A stretch of DNA of 64,000 nucleotides from Protaetiibacter intestinalis (GTDB lineage: Bacteria; Actinomycetota; Actinomycetes; Actinomycetales; Microbacteriaceae), in assembly GCF_003627075.1 (NCBI RefSeq), contig NZ_CP032630.1:2232001-2296000 (forward strand), read 5' to 3'. The notes below the pieces were generated by a model. It was given only the letters and a program-made list of their open reading frames with translations, did not search any database and was not told where the DNA came from. Both the position numbers and the translations under genes were made by a program. This document shows positions 1 through 8,153 of this stretch, piece by piece. Position 1 is the first letter of the stretch, and the number at the start of each line of letters is the position of its first letter.

Positions 1-678
1 AACCATTGGAACGAACTTGCGCGAGGGCTCCCGGTCGGCACTCGAGGAGAGTTCAGCGCCGCGGTGCTGTCGCGGGGTGACTCGGCTCTCGTCTCCTACC
101 GCTCGCCCAACGGTGAGCCTAAGATGGCGCCCCTCTCGAGCGCCGTCAACGAGTGGTTGGCGCATCTGGAGATTGGCGACGATGTCGTGGCCCGTCCGAG
201 AGGAAAGCTCGGTGTCGGTTTCGATCTGCAGATCAACGGGCGCACTCGCGACCTCACGTCGGTGGGAGTTGGCGTGAGTCAAGCTCTTCCACTGCTTGTT
301 GGGCTTCTGAAGTCGCCGCAATCCTCTGTCTTCATCGTTGAGCAACCGGAACTCCACCTCCATCCGGCAGTCCAGGCGCGCTTGGCTGATTTCTTGCTCC
401 GCGCCCGGCCAGACATGTCGGTGATAGTTGAAACGCACAGCGAAGCGTTCATCACCAGAATTCGTCGCCGCGCTGCGGAGGGCACTCTGCCGCTCAAGGA
501 CGTCGACATTGCGTTCGTGGAAACTTCAGACTCCGGATCGGTGGCGCGCAGACTCGGGCTCACGGAGTTCGGAGACCTGAGCGAATGGCCGGAAGGTTTC
601 TTGTCCTCGACTGAAGAGGACATACGAGAGATCCTGCGCCATAACGTCGAGCGTGCGCGTGGAAGCCTGGATGTCTAG
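1..678 (+). CDS. AAA15/OLD-like ATPase, C-terminal part (5' end outside window)
   Basis: The frame is open from base 1, so the gene starts before the window; only about 225 C-terminal residues are seen. They carry the end of an ABC/SMC-type ATPase head: a signature-like stretch (SVGVGVSQALPLLVGLL), then a Walker B region FIVEQPELHLHP with catalytic Glu, and an H-loop region IVETHSEAFITRIRRR. This order is typical of AAA15/OLD-type ATPases, and the tail with EWPEGFLSSTEEDI resembles the DUF3696 C-terminus. Such ATPases commonly pair with a nuclease or other effector in phage-defence loci. The stop overlaps the next gene's ATG by 8 bp, so the two are translationally coupled. Codon use is visibly less GC-biased than in the genes after 2.2 kb, consistent with horizontal transfer. 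The family call is firm; the defence role is inferred. Confidence 0.8.
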   Translation, partial: NHWNELARGLPVGTRGEFSAAVLSRGDSALVSYRSPNGEPKMAPLSSAVNEWLAHLEIGDDVVARPRGKLGVGFDLQINGRTRDLTSVGVGVSQALPLLVGLLKSPQSSVFIVEQPELHLHPAVQARLADFLLRARPDMSVIVETHSEAFITRIRRRAAEGTLPLKDVDIAFVETSDSGSVARRLGLTEFGDLSEWPEGFLSSTEEDIREILRHNVERARGSLDV

Positions 679-1636
679 AAGCCCGGTGCACTTGCTGGAC
701 CCAGAGTTCGTGATTCCGTCGCGGGATGGTGCTGGAAACTATCAATTCTGGGACCGAATGGTGCGGTGCGCTGACGACAGGACCCCTCGTCTCGGTCCAT
801 CGACTCTCGACGCCCTACTCGTGCTTGCACAGAGCCCACCGTCGCTCCTTCCCGTCAACGACTTCTGGCGGATCCTTGGCCAGTACGTATCGCGTGGGCT
901 TGTTCCGCAGACATCCGAGCGCGAAACCTGCGATCACACTGTGGAGGGGTATACCCCGGGCCTGGGGGACATCGGCAACGGTTCGCGGATTGCATCCGAC
1001 CTTGCGGCAACAGGATTGGGAACTATGGTCCGTCTCAAGACGGTATCGGGTTGCTGGTCAGGGAGGGTTGGAGCCTGCACTGATTGCGACGAACCCGCAC
1101 TGTTTCTTGAGGATGAATGGTGCACTGAGGACCAGAAGCGTCTGAATGCACTGAAGGGCACCCGGGCCTCCGTTCTTCGCGTCGTGGGGTCCGACCCTGC
1201 GGAACTTGAGACATTCGCACCGGACATGTTTCCGGCCTTGACATTCCACCCGAGCGCGTGGAATGGAATCGGTTCGCTTCAGGGGGACCGAGGTGAACTG
1301 CGGGACGCTCTCATTCACCACCTCGGCGTTCTAAACGATTCAGTCGTCCAGCTCTGGGAAATGGAAAGCGAAACCCTCGCGCGACAGTCAGCGTTGGGCG
1401 CGATGGGGGTCGTTGCCTCTCCGGAGAACGGAAACACCCGGAGAAACTCGGGCGCGATGGCAGCTAGACGGTTCGTATTCGACGGCCAAATTGTGAGTTG
1501 CGAATGGCACACCAAGCTTCGGCCCAACATCAACCGAATCTACTTTTCGGTTGGGCAACGGCCACCCCGTGAATCCGAAGGCGACGATCCTATTGACACC
1601 GTATTCGTGGGCGCAATCGTCGATCACTTGACCTGA
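671..1636 (+). CDS. Unrecognised partner of the AAA15-like ATPase; candidate effector
   Basis: About 321 residues, not assigned to a family. The ATG at 671 is preferred because GGAAG lies just upstream and the ATG overlaps the ATPase stop codon (ATGTCTAG); a GTG at 653 is possible. Visible features: a Cys pair CTDC followed by a further Cys (DEWC) around residue 140-155, possibly metal binding; a mixed helical middle; and a conserved-looking C-terminus with CEWHTKLRPNINRIYF and then VFVGAIVDHLT. Clustered W-H-K-N-R and terminal D-H residues suggest a small catalytic or RNA-binding fold, but this is inference. Tight coupling to the ATPase and equally low GC indicate one acquired two-gene module, most likely anti-phage. 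No homologue is named here. Confidence 0.7.
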   Translation: MSRSPVHLLDPEFVIPSRDGAGNYQFWDRMVRCADDRTPRLGPSTLDALLVLAQSPPSLLPVNDFWRILGQYVSRGLVPQTSERETCDHTVEGYTPGLGDIGNGSRIASDLAATGLGTMVRLKTVSGCWSGRVGACTDCDEPALFLEDEWCTEDQKRLNALKGTRASVLRVVGSDPAELETFAPDMFPALTFHPSAWNGIGSLQGDRGELRDALIHHLGVLNDSVVQLWEMESETLARQSALGAMGVVASPENGNTRRNSGAMAARRFVFDGQIVSCEWHTKLRPNINRIYFSVGQRPPRESEGDDPIDTVFVGAIVDHLT

Positions 1637-1725
1637 AGGCCCGGCAGTGCGAATCGCCACCCATGTTGTGTGGCGTCGGGATCGGTCGCTCTGAGTCGAC
1701 GGCGCAAACCCATCGGCGCGCCAGC

Positions 1726-1745
1726 CTGACCGCCCACGCGGTCAG
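1726..1745. terminator. Hairpin after the ATPase/partner operon
   Basis: Perfect 8-bp stem CTGACCGC/GCGGTCAG with a CCAC tetraloop, 90 nt beyond the stop of the partner gene and before the convergent KTSC gene. There is no T-tract, so terminator function is only plausible. Confidence 0.35.
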
Positions 1746-1805
1746 TGCATGGGGCATTTTCGATGCTGACGGTCGGCCCGTCGCTCGGGCGTCAACGCGA
1801 CCCCT

Positions 1806-2021
1806 TCATCCCACTTCCTCGTAGTCGTACCCGTCGCGGATGACGTCGTTGAAGTAGCGCCCCTTGCTGTCGGCGCGCAGCAGCGCGCGGAACACGAACT
1901 CGGGCACGCGCTCGTAGCGGTAGACCTGCTCGCTCGTGAACCGGATGTCGAGCAGCCCACGCGCGGCGTCGTACCGCACGGCGTCGATCGTGGTGGAGTC
2001 GAGGACGTCGATCCAGGGCAC
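1806..2021 (-). CDS. KTSC-domain protein
   Basis: A KTSC-domain protein of about 71 residues from a GTG start. The pattern VLDSTTIDAVRYD, FTSEQVYRYERVPEFVF, then LRADSKGRYFNDVIRDGY matches the KTSC domain, a short module named for its Lys-Thr-Ser-Cys motif; here the equivalent segment reads ADSKGRYFN. Its biochemical role is not established; it occurs alone or fused to RNA- or lysyl-tRNA-related proteins. In-frame ATGs at 2057 and 2114 would add 12 or 31 residues of unlikely composition, and no strong ribosome binding site decides between them. It converges on the preceding accessory operon. Confidence 0.65.
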   Translation of the reverse strand: MPWIDVLDSTTIDAVRYDAARGLLDIRFTSEQVYRYERVPEFVFRALLRADSKGRYFNDVIRDGYDYEEVG

Positions 2022-2140
2022 GCACCCATCGTGCGCCCTGCGGTCGCTCCGCGTCATCCCGAGAGCGGCGTCAATCGTGCCGAATGGTCGTTTCACGTGC
2101 GTCTTAGCGACCATCTCGCACGAATATCGGATGCTGGCGA

Positions 2141-2183
2141 GCTGGTTTCGACACGCCCGCCTCGCGCGCTACTCGACCGGCGG
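2141..2183. repeat. Dispersed Microbacteriaceae palindrome (TTTCGACACGC...GCGCTACTCGACC type)
   Basis: The block runs from GCTGGTTTCGACACGC to GCTACTCGACCGGCGG, an imperfect palindrome of 43 nt. Related copies sit at 47561, 53075 and 55699. It lies between the KTSC gene and the wall protein gene, outside coding sequence. Confidence 0.65.
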
Positions 2184-2239
2184 GTCACGGCCACCTCTCG
2201 TTCACTTCCGGGTCACCCGGGTTCGCAACGCTGCCGCAC

Positions 2240-5005
2240 ATGCCCCACCACGCAGCCCGCCGCATCCGTGCCATCGTCGGAGGGGCGCTCGCCGCCGCCC
2301 TCGTCGCGGGAGGGGTGCTCGTCACCGCGAGCATGGCGCGCGCCGCGGAAGTCGAGCTCCCCACCATCGTCATCAACGAAGTGGAGTCGAGCGGCGGCAC
2401 GCCCGCCGACTGGGTCGAGCTGAAGAACATCGGCACCGACCCCGTCGATGTGGGCGGCTGGGTCGTGAAGGACAGCGAAGACGACCACGCGAAGACCATC
2501 CCGGCGGAGACCACCATCGCGCCGGGCGGGTATCTCACCTTCGTCGTCGACGAGGGGGCTGACGGTTACGGCCTCGGCAAGGGCGACAGCGCGCGGCTCT
2601 ACCTGCCGGGCGGCACCACGCTCGTCGACAGCACGAGCTGGACGGCGCACGCCGCCTTCACCTGGGGTCGCTGTGCCGACGGCACGGGCGCCTTCGTCGA
2701 GACCACCGCATCCACCCCCGGCGCCGCCAACGCGTGCCCGGACGCGGCGGCGACGCTCAAGATCAACGAGGCGGTCAGCGACGGCGGCACCCCCGGCGAC
2801 TGGATCGAGTTCGTCAACACGGGCGCCGTGCCGGTCGACGCGGGCGGCCTCATCGTGCTCGACAACAAGACCGACGACCCGTACACGATCCCCGCCGGTA
2901 CCTGGGTAGCCGCCGGCGGCTACCTTGTGCTCGACAACGGCACCGACTTCCTCTTCGGCCTCGGCAAGGGCGACTCGGTGCGCCTCTTCGGCACCGACGG
3001 CACCACCCTGCTCGACTCCACCAGCTGGCCCGACGGCACCCACGCGAGCCCCTCGTGGGGGCGGTGCCCGGATGCCGCGGGCGGCTTCGCGATCACCGAG
3101 AGCGCCACGAAGGGTGCGGCCAACGACTGCGCCGCCGTCGAAGAGCCCGAACCCACCACGACGACCGTCGTCATCAACGAGGTCGAGTCGAGCGGCGGCA
3201 CCCCGGGCGACTGGGTGGAGCTCAAGAACCTCGACGCCGAGCACTCCGCCGACCTCAGCGGGTGGCGCATCCGCGACAACGACACGGGCCACACGGCGGT
3301 GCCGTTCGCCGACGGAACGACCATCGAATCCGGTGGCTACCTCGTGATCGAGGAGGCGTTCCTCGGCTTCGGGCTCGGCTCCGGCGACTCGGTCACCCTG
3401 TTCGAGGCCGACGGCACGACCGTCGCCGACACCACCACGTGGGCGGGCCACGCATCCGTCACCTGGGCGCGCTGCCCCGACGGCACGGGCGACTTCCGCG
3501 ACTCGGGCGCCTCGACGAAGGGCACCGCGAACGATTGCAGCGACGGCACGGGCCCCGAGCCCGACCCCGACGTCGAAGTGTGGCCGGGTGGCATCACCGA
3601 GACTGCGGTGCCCACCGACATCGCCTTCGACGGCGACCTCTCGGGCCTCGACTACGAGCCCGGGCTGCTCGGCGGCGACATTCTGTGGGCCGTCACCAAC
3701 GGCACCGGCACCCTCACCAAGCTCACGCCGGGTACCGGCGGGGCCTGGAACGGCGCCACAGGTTGGGGCGCCGGCAAGCAGCTCGCCTACCCGGACGGCT
3801 CCACCGCCCCGGATGCCGAGGGCGTGACCGTCGCGGATGGCGGCTCGGCGGGAGGCGTCTACGTCGCCACCGAGCGTTCGAGCGCGGCGAGCTCCACGAG
3901 CCGCCCCTCGATCCTGCGCTACGACGTGAGCGGCACGGGCACCACCCTGATCGCCACCAACGAGTGGAACCTGTCGGCCGACCTCACCGCCACGGTCGGC
4001 ACGATCGGCGCCAACTCCGGGCTCGAGGGCATCACCTGGATCCCGGATGCCGTGCTCACGGCTCGCGGTTTCGTCGACGAGTCGACGGGCCTCGCCTACG
4101 ACCCCGCCGACTACCTGCAGCACGGCACGGGCATCTTCTTCGTCTCGCTCGAGGCCACCGACGACGTCTACGCGTACGCCCTCGACCTCACCGGCTCGAC
4201 CTTCACGCGCGTCGCCACGATCGATACCCCGGGTGCCCGCGAGCTCGACTACGAGCCCGAGACCCAGCTGCTGTGGGCGATCTGCGACGAGGCCTGCGAC
4301 GGACGCACCGCCACCCTGCAGATCGGCGGCACGGGGCGCTACGAGGTCACGCACCGCTACGCGCGCCCCGCATCCGCCGCCAACTACGCCAACGAGGGCT
4401 TCGTGATCGCGCCGCAGTCGGCGTGTGTCGCGGGCGCCAAGCCGGTGTACTACGCCGACGACGCCAACACCGACGGCGTCTCGCTGCGCGTGGGCAGCAT
4501 CCGCTGCACGGTGAGCGGCGGCGGTGACGACGGCGGCGACGGCGGTGGGCAGCCGGGCGGCGGCGATGGTGGCGGAGGCACCGACCCGACCCCCGGCGAG
4601 CCCGACTCCGGCGACCTCACGCCCGAGACCCAGGACGAGGTGACCGGTCCCGGCTCGGCACGCGCCGGCTCGACCATCACGGTCACGGTCGGCGCCTCCC
4701 ACGCCGGTGAGCGCGTCGACGGCTACGTCTTCTCGACCCCCACCTCGCTCGGCACCCACACCGTCAGCGCGGCGGGCACCGTGCGCCTCACGATCCCGGC
4801 GACCCTGGCGCCCGGCGGGCACCGGGTGGCCGTGTACGACGCATCCGGTGCGCTCCTCGGCTGGTTCGCGCTCGCCGTGACGCCGGCGGCACTCGCCTCG
4901 ACGGGGTCGGATGCGGATGCCGGCCTCCCGCTCGCGGTGCTCGCCCTGGGCGCAGGTCTGGTGCTCGTCACCCTGCGAGCGGTGGGGCGCCGCCGCACCG
5001 CCTGA
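2240..5005 (+). CDS. Wall-anchored protein with three lamin-tail domains
   Basis: 921 residues. Signal peptide about 1-36 (RR-containing n-region, Ala/Val-rich core, cleavage near ARA-AE). Three homologous lamin-tail domains follow at about 40-160, 172-295 and 308-430; each starts with a VINEVESSGG- or KINEAVSDGG-like strand, has GDWVELKN-type residues, and ends with a W-x-RC-D/P segment. Residues 440-745 look like a beta-propeller or SdiA-regulated/esterase-like region (repeated WAVTN, GLEGITW, ELDYEPE motifs). A Gly/Asp-rich linker (about 753-785), an Ig-like domain, then LASTG at 885, a hydrophobic helix and an RRR tail follow. LAxTG plus membrane anchor is the sortase class E signal of high-GC actinobacteria, so the protein is probably displayed on the wall. 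Lamin-tail domains occur in secreted bacterial proteins, often with nucleases or phosphoesterases. Start ATG 2240 lacks an obvious ribosome binding site. Confidence 0.85.
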   Translation: MPHHAARRIRAIVGGALAAALVAGGVLVTASMARAAEVELPTIVINEVESSGGTPADWVELKNIGTDPVDVGGWVVKDSEDDHAKTIPAETTIAPGGYLTFVVDEGADGYGLGKGDSARLYLPGGTTLVDSTSWTAHAAFTWGRCADGTGAFVETTASTPGAANACPDAAATLKINEAVSDGGTPGDWIEFVNTGAVPVDAGGLIVLDNKTDDPYTIPAGTWVAAGGYLVLDNGTDFLFGLGKGDSVRLFGTDGTTLLDSTSWPDGTHASPSWGRCPDAAGGFAITESATKGAANDCAAVEEPEPTTTTVVINEVESSGGTPGDWVELKNLDAEHSADLSGWRIRDNDTGHTAVPFADGTTIESGGYLVIEEAFLGFGLGSGDSVTLFEADGTTVADTTTWAGHASVTWARCPDGTGDFRDSGASTKGTANDCSDGTGPEPDPDVEVWPGGITETAVPTDIAFDGDLSGLDYEPGLLGGDILWAVTNGTGTLTKLTPGTGGAWNGATGWGAGKQLAYPDGSTAPDAEGVTVADGGSAGGVYVATERSSAASSTSRPSILRYDVSGTGTTLIATNEWNLSADLTATVGTIGANSGLEGITWIPDAVLTARGFVDESTGLAYDPADYLQHGTGIFFVSLEATDDVYAYALDLTGSTFTRVATIDTPGARELDYEPETQLLWAICDEACDGRTATLQIGGTGRYEVTHRYARPASAANYANEGFVIAPQSACVAGAKPVYYADDANTDGVSLRVGSIRCTVSGGGDDGGDGGGQPGGGDGGGGTDPTPGEPDSGDLTPETQDEVTGPGSARAGSTITVTVGASHAGERVDGYVFSTPTSLGTHTVSAAGTVRLTIPATLAPGGHRVAVYDASGALLGWFALAVTPAALASTGSDADAGLPLAVLALGAGLVLVTLRAVGRRRTA

Positions 5006-5008
5006 GGG

Positions 5009-5203
5009 CTAGAACCGCCGGGTGCCGTTCGGGTCGAAGTTCGGACCCTGGGGGCGGTTGCGCTCCATCCAGAGCTGGTGGTCGCGCAGCCCGCGGGCGA
5101 CGCCGACGCGGATGACGGCGTACAACAACAGCAACGCGATGGCGATGCCGATGACGTAGGCGAGGAGCGGCAGGAGCATCCACGTCCAACTGCTGAGGTC
5201 CAT
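5009..5203 (-). CDS. Small membrane protein
   Basis: 64 residues from ATG 5203. One strong hydrophobic helix (about residues 8-32, MLLPLLAYVIGIAIALLLLY) is followed by a basic stretch and a Pro/Asn-rich tail (NRPQGPNFDPNGTRRF), like the short PLDc_N-type membrane proteins of Micrococcales. The frame stays open upstream to an ATG at 5296 with another hydrophobic segment, but that start would overlap the 5' end of the divergent SDR gene, so the shorter form is preferred. It ends 3 nt from the upstream wall-protein stop, in convergent orientation. Function unknown. Confidence 0.55.
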   Translation of the reverse strand: MDLSSWTWMLLPLLAYVIGIAIALLLLYAVIRVGVARGLRDHQLWMERNRPQGPNFDPNGTRRF

Positions 5204-5276
5204 GCGCCCATCGTGGCCGAAGTTCGCGCCAACCGCGAGCAGAATGGTGACGACGCTCGAGGCGAGGAGGCCGCAG

Positions 5277-6107
5277 GTGAAGCGCACGAAGCGCATCCGC
5301 GACGTGAACGGCAAGGTGGTGCTCGTGACGGGCGCCGCGCGCGGCATGGGGTTGCTCTACTGCCGCTACGCGCTCGCCGAGGGCGCACGCGCGGTGATCG
5401 GCTGGGATGCGGATGCCGCGGCCCTCGCCGAGGCATCCGCCGAGCTGGGGGAGCGCTTCGTGCCCGTGCCGCTCGACATCACCGACACGGATGCCGTGGA
5501 GCGCGCCGCCGCGGCGGTGCTCGCCGAGCACGGCGCCCCCGACGTGCTCATCAACAACGCCGGCATCGTGCGCGGCAAGCTCTTCGTCGACCACACCCGG
5601 GCCGACATCGACGCGACGATGCACGTGAACCTGACCGCCCCACTGCACACGACGCGCGCCTTCCTGCCGGCGATGCTCGAGGCGCCGGAGGGGCGCCGCA
5701 TCGTCAACATCGCCTCCGCCGCGGGGCTGCTGGCCAACCCGCGGATGAGCGTCTACGCCTCCAGCAAGTGGGGCCTCGTCGGCTGGAGCGACTCGCTGCG
5801 GCTCGAGCTCGCCCCGGTCGGCATCGGCGTCACGACCGTGTGCCCCTCGTATGTCGCCACCGGAATGTTCGAGGGTGCGCGCGGGCCGCGGTGGACGCCG
5901 ATCCTCGACCCGGAGCGCATCGCATCCGCGGCCTGGCGCGCCATGAAGTCGGCCAAGCCGTTCCTGCTGATGCCCGCGATGGTGCACGTGAGCAAGGTGG
6001 GCCGCGGCCTGCTGCCGCCCCGCGTGTGGGACCTCGTCGGCGGCCGCTGGTTCCGGGTCTACAGCTCCATGGACGCGTTCACCGGCCGCGCGACGCAGCC
6101 GAAGTAG
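5277..6107 (+). CDS. Short-chain dehydrogenase/reductase
   Basis: 276 residues from GTG 5277, chosen because GAGGAGG ends 6 nt upstream and the Rossmann fold starts directly after. The cofactor motif TGAARGMG (TGxxxGxG) is near residue 16, NNAG near 97, and the catalytic Ser-Tyr-Lys set is visible as IASAAG...YASSKWG. Family members oxidise or reduce alcohols and ketones with NAD(P)H; the substrate cannot be read from the sequence. It converges on the next gene with an 11-nt gap, too short for much regulation at the 3' end. Confidence 0.85.
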   Translation: MKRTKRIRDVNGKVVLVTGAARGMGLLYCRYALAEGARAVIGWDADAAALAEASAELGERFVPVPLDITDTDAVERAAAAVLAEHGAPDVLINNAGIVRGKLFVDHTRADIDATMHVNLTAPLHTTRAFLPAMLEAPEGRRIVNIASAAGLLANPRMSVYASSKWGLVGWSDSLRLELAPVGIGVTTVCPSYVATGMFEGARGPRWTPILDPERIASAAWRAMKSAKPFLLMPAMVHVSKVGRGLLPPRVWDLVGGRWFRVYSSMDAFTGRATQPK

Positions 6108-6118
6108 ACCCGAAGCTC

Positions 6119-6904
6119 TCAGGTGCCCGGGCGACCGGGCAGCTGCTCGCGGAGCGCCCACGCGATCCGGAAGGCGCGCTCCAGGTTCGCGCTGTTGCGG
6201 GTGCGGAACGGCAACCGCTTCACGGCGAGCACGTCGCCCTCGCGCACCACGAGCTCCGACATCCACGGGCTCGCCGCCTCGTCGAGCACCCGCCTGAGCG
6301 CCGCGACCGCGGCGTCGTCGAGCTCGACCTCTGCACGGCGCACCTCGATCACCCCGAGCCATTCGGCGAGACCGCGGGGCGTCATCGGCAGGATGACGTA
6401 GTCGCCGAGGGTGATGCCGCGCGCGTGGTCGCGGAAGGCGCCGTAGAGCCGCGGCGGGCCCCAGCTCGCCGGGGTCCGGGCCGCGATCGGGTACCGCACC
6501 CCCGACTCCTCGCGGACGAACTCGAGACCGTTCTCCTCGGCGAAGCGGTGCATCCGCACCCAGGCGCGCCAGCGCGGCGGGATGACGAGCGCCCGGATGG
6601 AGAAGTACGTGATCGCGGCGGCCGCGAGGGGCGCGCCCACCACGACCGCCACGAGCCCGACCGCCTCGCCCGCGTTCGACACGAGGTGGGCGGCTGCGAT
6701 CCCCGAGACCGCGAGCACCACCGCGGTGGGGATCAGCATCAGCAGGCAGATGCCGCCCACCACGAGGAGGCCCGCCGCGTGCTCGATCTCGAGCGCGCTG
6801 AAGTACGACTTGCCGGCCAGGATCGCCCGCCGTCGCGCCCGCACCTCGGGCCTCGCCATCGGTCGCGTGAGGCCCGAGAAGTCGTAGGGAATCGGTGAGG
6901 ACAC
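6119..6904 (-). CDS. Membrane protein of unknown function
   Basis: About 261 residues from GTG 6904; an ATG at 6859 gives a shorter form (246). The N-terminus is basic (MARPEVRARRRAILAG). Two hydrophobic helices follow (LLVVGGICLLMLIPTAVVLA and AVGLVAVVVGAPLAAAAITY), then a cytosolic-looking domain with RMHRFAEENGLEFV, YGAFRDHARGITLGDYVIL and a C-terminal part with KRLPFRTRNSANLERAF. The soluble part resembles DUF3137-type domains seen after two membrane helices in many actinobacterial proteins, but I do not assign a family. Divergent from azlC. Confidence 0.65.
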   Translation of the reverse strand: MSSPIPYDFSGLTRPMARPEVRARRRAILAGKSYFSALEIEHAAGLLVVGGICLLMLIPTAVVLAVSGIAAAHLVSNAGEAVGLVAVVVGAPLAAAAITYFSIRALVIPPRWRAWVRMHRFAEENGLEFVREESGVRYPIAARTPASWGPPRLYGAFRDHARGITLGDYVILPMTPRGLAEWLGVIEVRRAEVELDDAAVAALRRVLDEAASPWMSELVVREGDVLAVKRLPFRTRNSANLERAFRIAWALREQLPGRPGT

Positions 6905-7030
6905 CTCGTGAACATACCCGACGTCCGCGTCCCGCACTCGCCAGGCCGAGCACGGCGTCCCGTAGGCGTGCGGGCCACGGCGTGCCGATCGGCCCGGGCG
7001 GGCGTCCGCGGCGGATGCGACAGTGATCCG

Positions 7031-7798
7031 GTGACCAGCCTCGACCCCCGCGCGCGCGTGCGTGCCGCCGTGGGTGCCGGCATCCGCGATTCGGGGCTCA
7101 TCGTGGTGGCCTACATCCCGTTCGGGCTCGCGATGGGTGCCGCGCTCGTCACGAGCGGCGTCGACCCGTGGCTGATCGTCTCGTCGTCGGTCGTGGTCTT
7201 CGCGGGCGCGGCGCAGCTCGCCGGCATCCAGCTGCTGGGCGCGGGGGCGAGCATCGCGCTCGTCGTGCTCACGATCCTCGTCATCAACGCCCGGCACCTG
7301 CTCTACAGCGCCTCGCTCGAGCCGCACCTGGCCGAGTGGCCGCGCGGCCTGCGGATGCTGGGCGCCTTCCTGCTCGCCGATCCCGTCTACGCGCTCGCGA
7401 TCGCCCGCTTCGAGCGACCGGGCGGCGCGGGCGCCCGCGGCGAGCAGTACGGCTACTACTTCGCGGCGGGCGTCACCTGCCTCGTCGGCTGGACGACGCT
7501 CACCGGCGCCGGGGTGCTGCTCGGCGGCATCATCCCCGACGACATCCCGCTCGGCCTCGCGATCCCGCTCACCTTCCTGCTGCTCCTGCTGCCGCTCGTG
7601 AAGGACTCGGCGGGCGCCGTGGCCGCGATCGTCGGCGGCATCGCGGCGCTGCTGGCCTCGGGGCTGCCGCTCGGGCTGTCGACGCTCGTCGGGGCGGCCG
7701 CGGGCCTCGTGGCGGGCGGCATCGTGCTCGCCCGCACGCGCCGCGACGAGCCCGAACCTGCGCCCGAGACCCCGGACGCGGGGGCCGCCGATGCTTGA
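7031..7798 (+). CDS. azlC: AzlC-family branched-chain amino acid exporter, large subunit
   Basis: 255 residues from GTG 7031. AzlC with AzlD forms a two-protein exporter of branched-chain amino acids (BrnFE/AzlCD type). Family features seen: VAYIPFGLAMGAAL near the N-terminus, SVVVFAGAAQLAGIQLL, and VLVINARHLLYSASL, plus several further helices. The open frame reaches back to 6908, but that upstream part has atypical composition for a membrane protein and runs into the divergent promoter region. The stop overlaps the azlD ATG by 8 bp, which indicates coupled translation. Charged C-terminal tail (RTRRDEPEPAPETPD). Confidence 0.88.
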   Translation: MTSLDPRARVRAAVGAGIRDSGLIVVAYIPFGLAMGAALVTSGVDPWLIVSSSVVVFAGAAQLAGIQLLGAGASIALVVLTILVINARHLLYSASLEPHLAEWPRGLRMLGAFLLADPVYALAIARFERPGGAGARGEQYGYYFAAGVTCLVGWTTLTGAGVLLGGIIPDDIPLGLAIPLTFLLLLLPLVKDSAGAVAAIVGGIAALLASGLPLGLSTLVGAAAGLVAGGIVLARTRRDEPEPAPETPDAGAADA

Positions 7799-8123
7799 CG
7801 CGCTCGCGATCCTGCTCGGCGGCATCGCCACCTACCTCACCCGCGTGCTGTTCCTCGTGAGCCGGAAGCTGCGCCCGCCGCCGGCGGTCCAGCGCTATCT
7901 CCCGCTCGTCGGGCCCGCCGTGCTCGGCGCGATCGCGATCCCCGGCCTCGTCGCGCCGGGCGGCGAGCTGTCGCTCCTCACGACAGGCCCGTCGCTGCTC
8001 GCCGCCGCGGCCGCCTGGGCATCCTGGCGCCTCGCCCGCCGTCAGATGGTCGTGGGCCTGCTCGTCGGGCTCGCGGTGTGGTGGGGCTGCTTCGCGGTGC
8101 TCGGGGCACTCGGCCTGCGCTAG
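7791..8123 (+). CDS. azlD: AzlD-family branched-chain amino acid exporter, small subunit
   Basis: 110 residues with about four membrane helices. The conserved N-terminus GGIATYLTRVLFLV and PLVGPAVLGAIAIPGL match AzlD proteins, which form a complex with AzlC for amino-acid export. The start overlaps the azlC stop by 8 bp (same operon). No regulatory gene of the Lrp type lies beside the pair in this window. Confidence 0.85.
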   Translation: MLDALAILLGGIATYLTRVLFLVSRKLRPPPAVQRYLPLVGPAVLGAIAIPGLVAPGGELSLLTTGPSLLAAAAAWASWRLARRQMVVGLLVGLAVWWGCFAVLGALGLR

Positions 8124-8153
8124 GGACGGGTGCTGTCGAGCGCTCGCGCCGCC

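Noticed and set aside
2213..4822. 869-codon minus-strand open frame opposite the lamin-tail protein
   Set aside because: Composition typical of antisense to high-GC coding DNA; the plus-strand protein has a signal peptide, domains and an anchor.
5204..5347. Longer form of the small membrane protein
   Set aside because: Would overlap the start of the divergent SDR gene, which has a strong ribosome binding site; not fully excluded.
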